Assembly: GCA_937959145.1 (NCBI GenBank)
Contig: CALGMC010000258.1
Span: 1-11,970 of the forward strand
DNA from: an uncultured Chlorobiales bacterium
Lineage (GTDB): Bacteria; Bacteroidota; Chlorobiia; Chlorobiales; Thermochlorobacteraceae
DNA: 11,970 bases
Reading direction: 5' to 3'
Made by a program: the position numbers and the translations under genes. This document shows positions 1 to 5,674 of the stretch, piece by piece. Position 1 is the first letter of the stretch. Each line of letters opens with the position of its first letter. The notes under the pieces are model-generated. The model did no database searches and was not told where the DNA came from. It worked only from the letters and a program-made list of their open reading frames with translations.

Positions 1-600
1 GAGTGAAAACGTGCCGACTTTTTCCGCCGCTTCCGCATCAGTATTCAAGAAATCATCAACCAAAATTTTCTCGTATTCTTTTGGAATCGGGTTTGAGGTG
101 GCTTTCTGAATAAAGGCGCGTTTGAAGAAATCGAGATGAAATAAAAACTTCAAGTTCATCGTGCTACGAATGAACACCGAAAGCAGTTCCATTTGAATTG
201 CACTGTAAGTAAAAATACCGCAGGCGATAATCGTGGTTGAGAGCGTTTGTGCTTGATGACGATGTGCAAGTTCCGCTGTAACCATCGACCCCATCGAGTG
301 TCCAACAAGATGCACTTGTGATAATCCTAAATGCTCAATAAGCGCAGACGCCTCATCAGCAAACGCTTCAATCGTGAAATGCGGTTTGCGTGCGGTTAGG
401 CGCGTGCGGCCTGTACCGCTTTGGTCAAAGCAAATGGTGCGAAATGTTGCAGAAAGTCGCCGAGCCACAGGCGTCCAATACTGTGCCGACATCGCCCAGC
501 CATTGATGAAAAGCACAGGCGTTTTATCGAAATATGCGGGGTTTGTCGTTGCAGAATCTTCAAAGTAAAGCAGGCTTTGTTTGGTTTGGAGCGTGCTCAT
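1..600 (-). CDS. Alpha/beta hydrolase, N-terminal 200 residues (cut by left window edge)
   Basis: The frame is open from an ATG at 598-600 to the left edge, giving the first 200 residues. The start is firm because AAGGAGGT lies four bases upstream, one of the few strong ribosome sites in this window. The protein shows the alpha/beta hydrolase plan: an oxyanion-hole region NGWAMSAQYW (residues 33-42), the strand/turn FDQSGTGRT (58-66), and the nucleophile elbow GHSMGS (100-105) with Ser102 as predicted nucleophile. The segment after the elbow (about 140-175) is a cap-like helical region. The catalytic acid and histidine should lie beyond the edge. No signal peptide is visible, so a cytoplasmic esterase, lipase, haloperoxidase-like or other small-molecule hydrolase is likely. 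The substrate cannot be told from this part. A possible small gene ends 23 bases upstream on the same strand. Confidence 0.88.
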   Translation of the reverse strand, partial: MSTLQTKQSLLYFEDSATTNPAYFDKTPVLFINGWAMSAQYWTPVARRLSATFRTICFDQSGTGRTRLTARKPHFTIEAFADEASALIEHLGLSQVHLVGHSMGSMVTAELAHRHQAQTLSTTIIACGIFTYSAIQMELLSVFIRSTMNLKFLFHLDFFKRAFIQKATSNPIPKEYEKILVDDFLNTDAEAAEKVGTFSL

Positions 601-623
601 AGCGACCTCCTTTTTGTGCCATG

Positions 624-803
624 CTACTCGGCTTCAATAACGTCCTCAACGCTTTTCCAAAGCGGTGTAACCGAGTAAATGCAAAAGAAAAAGTTAATGT
701 AGTAAGAACGAAGTGCGCTTTTGTCGAGACGAAGTCTGACAATGGAAAAAAGTGTTTTCCATCGCCAAAACCAGAAGTCCGTGATGTAAAAGAAGAAGCC
801 CAT
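624..803 (-). CDS. Possible small aromatic-rich hypothetical protein (59 aa)
   Basis: This open frame ends with TAG just upstream of the hydrolase ribosome site. From the ATG at 801-803 it encodes 59 residues; a TTG at 822-824 would add seven. The product is strikingly aromatic, beginning MGFFFYITDFWFWRWK and containing a second hydrophobic stretch YYINFFFCIYSV, with a basic segment between them and an acidic tail (SVEDVIEAE). This could be a small membrane-associated protein with two short hydrophobic helices. Codon choice (CTT CGT CTC GAC AAA AGC) resembles that of neighbouring genes, and the 23-base gap to the hydrolase fits a two-gene unit. Against it: there is no Shine-Dalgarno sequence, it is short, and I recognise no family. 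It may be chance or a gene remnant. It is the only candidate gene in the 305-base stretch 601-905; I see no clear promoter or terminator there. Confidence 0.35.
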   Translation of the reverse strand: MGFFFYITDFWFWRWKTLFSIVRLRLDKSALRSYYINFFFCIYSVTPLWKSVEDVIEAE

Positions 804-905
804 TGTGTAGAGTGGTTCGAACAACGTTTCATTGAGTTAAGTCAAATCGAGTTCAAACTACTTCTAAAATGTAAGCAAGTTCGCGTGATTTTAGAAAAGA
901 TATTT

Positions 906-2636
906 TTAATAATCAATCTCTTCAATTTCGCCAAGTGAAATGCCAAAAGAAGGAAGCGCGTAAGAGATGCCGATGTTAAGTGTGATACCGTTGAAGTTCG
1001 TATCGCGAAAGCCACGCGCTGTGAAGGGAATGCTAAAAGTTTGAGAGCCGTCCTCAGCAGAAGAATCTTTGTATTTGAGCGAACTGAGAAAAGGTGCGAA
1101 TCCAACTTTGTAGTTTCCCCCGATGCTGAAGAGCAAATCAGGTGTCAGCATGAACTCGAAGCCGAAGTCGGCGCGAACCGAAGCGGTAACAAATGAAAGG
1201 CTTTCCAAACCGCCTTCGTTTGTGTTGCCTACGCTGAGAAAAAGCCCGTCAAGACCAGCCGAGCCGCCGAGGTAGAAGTTCCAACGACGAAGCCAGAATT
1301 TTTTCATTGCGCCCGCGTAGCCGCTTAAAATCAAAGCCGAGATGCCATTCGGCGCGGCAGGGGTAAATGAAGTGTTTCCGATGCCAAATCCAAAATCAGC
1401 CGTCGCAAAAAGTTGGCGCACGCCTGTTTGTTTGGCAAGGTTATAGTGAAATCCAAGTTCAATGCCGCCTGCTTCGGTAACGTCTTCTTTGAGCGCAAAG
1501 GCAAGCGGAACGGTTGTGAAAGAGAAATCATCGACGCCGTATTCGCTAAGCATTTCGCGACGTAAGGGCGTGGTTTCTTTGGAGAGGCGAAGTCGGAAAA
1601 ATTTAGGACGAATGGCAATATCCAATCCAAACTGTGGGTGCTCTTTAAGCAAGACGCCTCGCTCGACGCCTCGCGTGATGTGCGGATAAAAGGTTGAAGT
1701 GGCGGAAGGATTGGTTTTGTTGTCGCCAACGGAAGCGACACGGAAAAATCCAATTCTGCGCTCTTCTAACTCGCCTGTGGAATTTTCAAAAAGTTCTTCG
1801 GCATAGTAGCCATCGTCAAGTCCAACGCCTTCGCGTGTGCCGATGTTGGCTTCGGGCGTTGCGCCGCGCAGGCTTAAAATTTCAGCCGTAACTTGAAAAT
1901 CGGGCAATCGGCGCATAGCTAAGCTCAAATTTCTTGCCCACGCCTCAATGGCAGACAGCCGTGCATAGTCCCCACCTGAAAGCGTGCGACGGCGAGTTTG
2001 ATAATTCCTATCGAGAGAAGCCGTGGCCCTGCCGCTCTGCATAACCGAGCTACCCTTCAAAAACACCGCCTCCGAGTTGCCGTCAGGATTGGTTTTGATG
2101 CGAAACCACAGAATGTAACCTGAAATCTCAACCGTTAAATTCCGTTCTTCATCGGTCGACTCGTTGTAGCGCGCCACAACAGGCACATAAAGGTATGCGG
2201 CGTTCAAAACTTTGAGAATATCCTCGGCAGTTAAGCCTGAGCCTTTGAGTTTATTTGCCGCCGCCATCGCTAAATCTTCTTCCTTCAAATTCCCAAGTGC
2301 ACGCTCTTCGGCAACGGCTTTCAGTGCCAGAGAAACTTGCGGGACAATTGTTTCATTGAGAATCGCTGTGATTTGTGAAGGTGTGGCATTGAGAAAGCCC
2401 AATGCGGACAGACGCTCGCGATAAGCCGAAAGCGCGCTATCAGAAAGCGAATTGTAGTCAAAGCGCGGCAACTGAATGTGATAATTGATGCGATTTTCAA
2501 TCATCGCGCTTGGAACATTTACAAATGAAAGATTCAAAAGCCCCAGCGATGAAATCGACTTGCGCTGATATTTGCGCTCTTGTGCGGAAAGAGCGATAGG
2601 AACAAACAGGAAGAGAAGTAAGAAAAGGCGTGGCAT
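906..2636 (-). CDS. Secreted hypothetical protein with probable outer-membrane beta-barrel C-terminus (576 aa)
   Basis: The ATG start is followed by a clear signal peptide: MPRLFLLLFLFVPIALSAQ, with likely cleavage near ALSA-Q around residue 18, so the protein is exported. Residues about 20-150 are largely helical with an Ala-rich segment. Residues about 150-260 (from YVPVVARYNE through SAIEAWARNL to DFQVTAEILSL) look like a mixed alpha/beta domain. From about 335 onward there are alternating hydrophobic/polar strands rich in Gly, Phe and Tyr (for example IELGFHYNL, LFATADFGFGIG, FYLGGSAGLDG, DFGFEFMLTPDLLFSIGG, ITLNIGISYAL), ending in a terminal Tyr. This pattern suits a small outer-membrane barrel or a periplasmic beta-rich domain. 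I do not recognise a named family. It lies 76 bases downstream of the histidine kinase on the same strand and may be cotranscribed with it. A possible TAATTTTC promoter element lies in that gap but lacks a good upstream box. Confidence 0.82.
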   Translation of the reverse strand: MPRLFLLLFLFVPIALSAQERKYQRKSISSLGLLNLSFVNVPSAMIENRINYHIQLPRFDYNSLSDSALSAYRERLSALGFLNATPSQITAILNETIVPQVSLALKAVAEERALGNLKEEDLAMAAANKLKGSGLTAEDILKVLNAAYLYVPVVARYNESTDEERNLTVEISGYILWFRIKTNPDGNSEAVFLKGSSVMQSGRATASLDRNYQTRRRTLSGGDYARLSAIEAWARNLSLAMRRLPDFQVTAEILSLRGATPEANIGTREGVGLDDGYYAEELFENSTGELEERRIGFFRVASVGDNKTNPSATSTFYPHITRGVERGVLLKEHPQFGLDIAIRPKFFRLRLSKETTPLRREMLSEYGVDDFSFTTVPLAFALKEDVTEAGGIELGFHYNLAKQTGVRQLFATADFGFGIGNTSFTPAAPNGISALILSGYAGAMKKFWLRRWNFYLGGSAGLDGLFLSVGNTNEGGLESLSFVTASVRADFGFEFMLTPDLLFSIGGNYKVGFAPFLSSLKYKDSSAEDGSQTFSIPFTARGFRDTNFNGITLNIGISYALPSFGISLGEIEEIDY

Positions 2637-2712
2637 AGCAGTGTGTTGTGGTTATCGAGCGTCCAAGTAAGTTACGAAAATTAGGCAAGTGCTAAAATAT
2701 CGCCTTTGAAAT

Positions 2713-3879
2713 TCAGAGTGGAAGTTTGATTCTGAACGTTGTGCCTTTGCCAACTTCGCTATGTTTGAGAATCAACTTGCCTTTATGGTAATCCTCGATG
2801 ATGCGCTTGGCGAGCGAAAGCCCAAGCCCCCAGCCGCGCGATTTTGTGGTGAATCCCGCCTTGAAAATCTCGTTTTTATATTTGCTTTCAATGCCTTTGC
2901 CTGTGTCGGAAATATCAATGATAACGAAGCGTTCTTCTTTGAAAATCGTGGCGGAAATCGTTCCGACTTTGCCTTGAATGGCGTCGATGCCGTTCTTCGT
3001 GATGTTTTCAATGACCCACTCGAAGAGTTCGCGATTGATGGGCGCGAGAATGTCGGGCGCGTCGTTGAAAATCAGTTCAATGTTCTTGCCCATTTGCGGA
3101 ATCCGACTGCGATAATAGTTGAACATCATGGCGATAACTTCGCTAATGTTTTCTTCCTTCAAACTCACCTTTGAGCCGATTTTTGAAAAGCGTGTGGCAA
3201 CGCGGTTCAAGCGTTTTAAGTCGGTTTCCATCTCAAAAATAATTTGTGCTTGTTTTTCGGGATTGTCGCTGGCAGTTTTCAGAAGTTCAATCCAACCCAT
3301 CAAACTTGAAATCGGCGTGCCAAGTTGATGTGCCGTTTCTTTGGACAGCCCAACCCAAAGGTTGGATTGCTCATTTCGACGAATGACGCTGAAACTGAAA
3401 TAGGCAATCAAAATAAAAACCCCTGCCGCAACACTCGATAAAATCGGCGCAATGCGCAACATGACCACTAAATCTGAATCGCCATAATGCACATATTGAA
3501 GCACCATCGTATCGAGTTTAACGGCGACGGGTTCATACTGCGCGTCTAACTCCAACCGCTTTTTCTCCAAAAACGCTTTGACAAACGCCTCGCCTTTTGA
3601 AGAATCAACTTTGATGTTGCGAATGGTGCTGGGGTTCATTTGCGCATCGGTGAGCATCACGGGGAAATCAATCACCGTTACGATTTCATTAAAGATGAAC
3701 GAAATTTCCTGCGGGTTTTCAAGCTCAATGAGCAAGTTGAGCGATTTAACCCAAAGGTCGACCTTCTGCTTTTGCTGTTCGCGAATTGATTCAATAACTT
3801 TTTGCGTGAAGAGAAAGAAAATGATTGCGCCAAGCGCGGCTGAAAAAATAAAGAACCCTTTGATGGTGCTGTTTTTCAT
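2713..3879 (-). CDS. Membrane sensor histidine kinase (388 aa)
   Basis: The protein has an N-terminal membrane helix (about residues 7-28), an extracytoplasmic sensor segment of roughly 110 residues, a second membrane helix (about 144-167), then a HisKA domain with H-box SKETAHQLGTPISSLMGW (predicted phospho-acceptor His184). The HATPase domain has N-box WVIENITKNGIDAI (about 288-301), G1 box DISDTGKGIE (322-331) and F/G2 region AGFTTKSRGWGLGLSLAKRI. Every catalytic motif appears intact, so it should autophosphorylate on ATP and pass phosphate to a response regulator. None is encoded in the window, so the partner and signal are unknown. I chose the ATG at 3877-3879: the upstream GTG at 3904-3906 lies within the predicted promoter -10 box (3906-3913). 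Lack of a HAMP domain and the SKETAHQLGTP form fit kinases common in Bacteroidota/Chlorobiota. Confidence 0.93.
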   Translation of the reverse strand: MKNSTIKGFFIFSAALGAIIFFLFTQKVIESIREQQKQKVDLWVKSLNLLIELENPQEISFIFNEIVTVIDFPVMLTDAQMNPSTIRNIKVDSSKGEAFVKAFLEKKRLELDAQYEPVAVKLDTMVLQYVHYGDSDLVVMLRIAPILSSVAAGVFILIAYFSFSVIRRNEQSNLWVGLSKETAHQLGTPISSLMGWIELLKTASDNPEKQAQIIFEMETDLKRLNRVATRFSKIGSKVSLKEENISEVIAMMFNYYRSRIPQMGKNIELIFNDAPDILAPINRELFEWVIENITKNGIDAIQGKVGTISATIFKEERFVIIDISDTGKGIESKYKNEIFKAGFTTKSRGWGLGLSLAKRIIEDYHKGKLILKHSEVGKGTTFRIKLPL

Positions 3880-3905
3880 TGAAATAGAAGTTGCATCTGC
3901 AAACA

Positions 3906-3913
3906 CAAAGATA
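3906..3913 (-). promoter_or_regulatory. Probable -10 element for the histidine kinase gene
   Basis: Read on the minus strand this is TATCTTTG, an exact fit to the Bacteroidota-type TAnnTTTG box. It sits 26 bases upstream of the chosen ATG, so the leader would be about 20 bases. No good TTTG box is present at the expected upstream distance, so this is weaker than the opposing gcvH promoter. Confidence 0.4.
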
Positions 3914-3946
3914 AGAACGATTTGCCGTTGCTTGTAAGGCTTTTCG

Positions 3947-3978
3947 TTTGGCGTGCGTTTGAAAAGATGTTAGATTTG
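3947..3978 (+). promoter_or_regulatory. Bacteroidota-type promoter for gcvH
   Basis: TTTG at 3947-3950 is followed, after exactly 20 bases, by TAGATTTG at 3971-3978. This matches the TTTG-N19-21-TAnnTTTG consensus described for the primary sigma factor of Bacteroidota. Transcription would start near 3985, giving a leader of about 29 bases to the ATG at 4014. This is the best-formed promoter in the window. Confidence 0.7.
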
Positions 3979-4013
3979 CAAGCAATTTCACACAACTTTT
4001 GTCTACTCTTACA

Positions 4014-4394
4014 ATGAACTTTCCAGAAACACTTCGCTACACCAAAGAACATGAATGGATTGTGATGGAATCGGCAGATGTCGCACGAATCGGCATCACG
4101 GATTTCGCGCAATCGGAACTGGGCGATATTGTGTTCGTCGACCTTAAAAGCGTGGGCACAAAACTGAACGCCAACGACATTTTCGGAACGGTCGAAGCCG
4201 TCAAGACTGTCTCCGACTTGTTTCTTCCTGTGGCGGGAGAAATCATTGAGGTGAACGAAGCCCTCAAAGACGCTTCATTGGTCAATAAATCGCCCTACGA
4301 AGATGGGTGGATGATTAAACTCAAAGTCAATAACCCCGCAGATGTAGAAGCCTTAATGACGGCGGCGGACTATCGCGCGCAAATCGGTCAGTAG
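4014..4394 (+). CDS. gcvH: Glycine cleavage system H protein
   Basis: GcvH is the lipoylated shuttle of the glycine cleavage complex: its lipoyl-lysine arm carries the aminomethyl group from the P protein (glycine decarboxylase) to the T protein and is reoxidised by the L protein. The protein is 126 residues, the usual family length. It opens with NFPETLRYTKEHEW and carries the lipoylation motif FGTVEAVKTVSDLFLPVAGEI, with Lys64 as the lipoyl acceptor. The conserved strands IGITDFAQSELGDIVFVDL and the C-terminal SPYEDGWMIKLKV are also present. The ATG at 4014 is preferred over an in-frame TTG at 3999 because it gives the normal N-terminus and fits the promoter. No gcvT, gcvP or lipoate enzyme gene is adjacent, so the rest of the pathway must lie elsewhere. 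It is divergent from the histidine kinase. Confidence 0.97.
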   Translation: MNFPETLRYTKEHEWIVMESADVARIGITDFAQSELGDIVFVDLKSVGTKLNANDIFGTVEAVKTVSDLFLPVAGEIIEVNEALKDASLVNKSPYEDGWMIKLKVNNPADVEALMTAADYRAQIGQ

Positions 4395-4439
4395 TTGCAT
4401 TGTGAGCGGGTTGAGCGTTGCATCGCTGAAAGTCAGTTC

Positions 4440-4469
4440 CGCCTCATGAGGTCAAGCCGCATCGAGGCG
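4440..4469 (+). other. Inverted repeat / potential RNA hairpin between gcvH and the AP2-like gene
   Basis: CGCCTCATG (4440-4448) pairs with CATCGAGGCG (4460-4469) with one bulged C, giving a nine-pair stem. The left arm also holds the perfect palindrome CCTCATGAGG (4442-4451). It is followed by TAATCAAAAAA rather than a T-run, so it is not a classical intrinsic terminator on the plus strand. It may be a weak or factor-dependent terminator, a processing site or a regulatory structure in the leader of the next gene. Confidence 0.4.
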
Positions 4470-4510
4470 TAATCAAAAAACCATTAGTAAAACCAAAGAA
4501 CTTGAAACCG

Positions 4511-5152
4511 ATGAACCCGAAATCCACAAACCTGAAAGGAATCAGCCGAATTGATGCCCCCGACCGCAACGAACACTGCTGGCTTGTCAGAGCGACGAAG
4601 GATTCTGTAACCTATTCAAAATCGTTTGCCGATAAAAAATATGGCGGCAAAGAAAAAACCTTGAAAATCGCTGTTGAGTATCGCGATAAACTTTACAAGG
4701 CTCTGAACATTGACCTCAACAAGCCGCGCAAACGAGGATTTCGCGAGTTCCCGTATCCGTTCTTCACAAAAAAAGCCAACAATAAAACCGGTATCGTTGG
4801 CGTATATCGCACAACAAAAACCGCTGAGAAACAAACCCCCGAAGGCAAGAAAACGGTCGTTGTGCGCGACCATTATGTCGCCTCAATCAACATAGAAAAA
4901 TACAAGCAGGTGCAAAAGTTTTTCTCGGTTGCCGAACATGGCGAAGAGAAAGCTCGAAAAATGGCGATTGCGTGGCGCAAAAAAATGGAAAAAGAAGTCG
5001 CAAGCCGAATGCCTGCAAAAATGAACAAGCCAAAAGAAATGCAGTATGTCAGCGGCGACGAAATCGTCAAAGATTTTGACCCCAGCGCGCTGATGAAAAA
5101 GCCCTCAACATCCAAATCCGCTCCCAAAAAGAAAACCAAAGCCAAGAAATAA
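4511..5152 (+). CDS. Lysine-rich protein with two AP2-like DNA-binding repeats (213 aa)
   Basis: Two segments share the layout of the AP2/ERF DNA-binding fold (three strands and a helix). Repeat 1 (about residues 7-64) runs from LKGISRIDAP through HCWLVRATK and YSKSFADKKYGGKEKTLKIA to EYRDKLYKAL. Repeat 2 (about 86-158) runs from NKTGIVGVYRTTK through DHYVASINIEKY and KFFSVAEHGEEKARKMA to AWRKKMEKEV. Each has a G-I/V-x-R/V start, an aromatic before a strand, a Phe-Ser/Ala turn with Gly, and an Ala/Lys helix ending in R. The C-terminus is a low-complexity basic tail (SKSAPKKKTKAKK). A DNA-binding, nucleoid-associated or regulatory role is inferred; no nuclease or integrase domain is attached. 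The ATG at 4511 is preferred to the in-frame TTG at 4502. It sits alone between gcvH and ccmE, with 116 and 74 base gaps. The AP2 assignment rests on pattern reading, not a profile search. Confidence 0.8.
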   Translation: MNPKSTNLKGISRIDAPDRNEHCWLVRATKDSVTYSKSFADKKYGGKEKTLKIAVEYRDKLYKALNIDLNKPRKRGFREFPYPFFTKKANNKTGIVGVYRTTKTAEKQTPEGKKTVVVRDHYVASINIEKYKQVQKFFSVAEHGEEKARKMAIAWRKKMEKEVASRMPAKMNKPKEMQYVSGDEIVKDFDPSALMKKPSTSKSAPKKKTKAKK

Positions 5153-5175
5153 TCGCATCAAAGGAAACGGTTTCG

Positions 5176-5183
5176 TAACTTTG
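5176..5183 (+). promoter_or_regulatory. Probable -10 element for ccmE
   Basis: TAACTTTG is an exact TAnnTTTG match, placed 43 bases before the ccmE ATG and just after the AP2-like gene stop. No clear TTTG box lies 19-21 bases upstream, so it is a half-supported promoter that would separate the ccm genes from the upstream gene. Confidence 0.42.
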
Positions 5184-5226
5184 TAAGGTTTTAGAAGTGC
5201 TATTAAAACTTTAACTCGTTACAAAA

Positions 5227-5625
5227 ATGTCCGTCAAACCGAAGTTTATCGTAGGCTCTGCCGTCATTGTCGCGGTTCTCGCTTGGCTTGGATTTACGGC
5301 GCAAGAGTGGGGCAATAGTTCAATCGGATATGCCTCCATTTCGCAAGCCAAACAAAGTGGTAAACTTGCCTACATCAAAGGCTATTGGGTGAAGGAAGAA
5401 CCCACCGAAACAAACCTCAACATTTTCACCTTTTACATGAAAGATGAAGAAGGCAACATCGCTCGCGTCATTTATCGCAACGGAAAACCCAATAATTTTG
5501 AACAAGCCACCAGCGTCGTCGTTCAAGGCAAACTTGAAGACGGCACCATCTACGCAAAAGATATTTTGGTGAAATGTCCGTCAAAGTATCAATCTGAAAA
5601 AGCCGATAGCGAAAAGAAAAGTTAG
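5227..5625 (+). CDS. ccmE: Cytochrome c maturation protein CcmE, CxxxY variant (periplasmic heme chaperone)
   Basis: CcmE holds heme covalently at the periplasmic face of the inner membrane and passes it to the CcmF heme lyase. The 132-residue protein has one N-terminal membrane anchor (about residues 6-25) and an OB-fold core with the family features YASISQAK, KGYWV, FYMKDEEGNIARVIY, NNFEQATSVVVQGKLEDG and IYAKDILVKCPSKY. The key oddity is the heme-attachment site: classical CcmE has His in an HxxxY motif, whereas here it is Cys117-Pro-Ser-Lys-Tyr121, the CxxxY form known from Desulfovibrio and archaeal variant Ccm systems. The tail (SEKADSEKKS) is short and charged. The gene lies 49 bases before ccmF on the same strand, supporting the assignment. 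Confidence 0.95.
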   Translation: MSVKPKFIVGSAVIVAVLAWLGFTAQEWGNSSIGYASISQAKQSGKLAYIKGYWVKEEPTETNLNIFTFYMKDEEGNIARVIYRNGKPNNFEQATSVVVQGKLEDGTIYAKDILVKCPSKYQSEKADSEKKS

Positions 5626-5674
5626 TATCGGTAGAAATTAGTATCGGCAAACACACCTTAAAATGCAGTTCTAA

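Noticed and set aside
560..832. Minus-strand 90-residue open frame overlapping the hydrolase start
   Set aside because: It runs through the hydrolase ribosome site and into its coding region in another frame; no family resemblance.
621..938. Plus-strand 105-residue open frame
   Set aside because: It overlaps the end of the 576-residue gene on the opposite strand, has an irregular composition and no start signal; the opposite-strand 59-residue frame looks more gene-like.
2761..3174. Plus-strand 137-residue frame opposite the histidine kinase
   Set aside because: Antisense shadow of conserved kinase HATPase motifs.
3880..3906. GTG start of the histidine kinase nine residues upstream
   Set aside because: It overlaps the likely -10 box, and the ATG gives a normal N-terminus directly ahead of the membrane helix.
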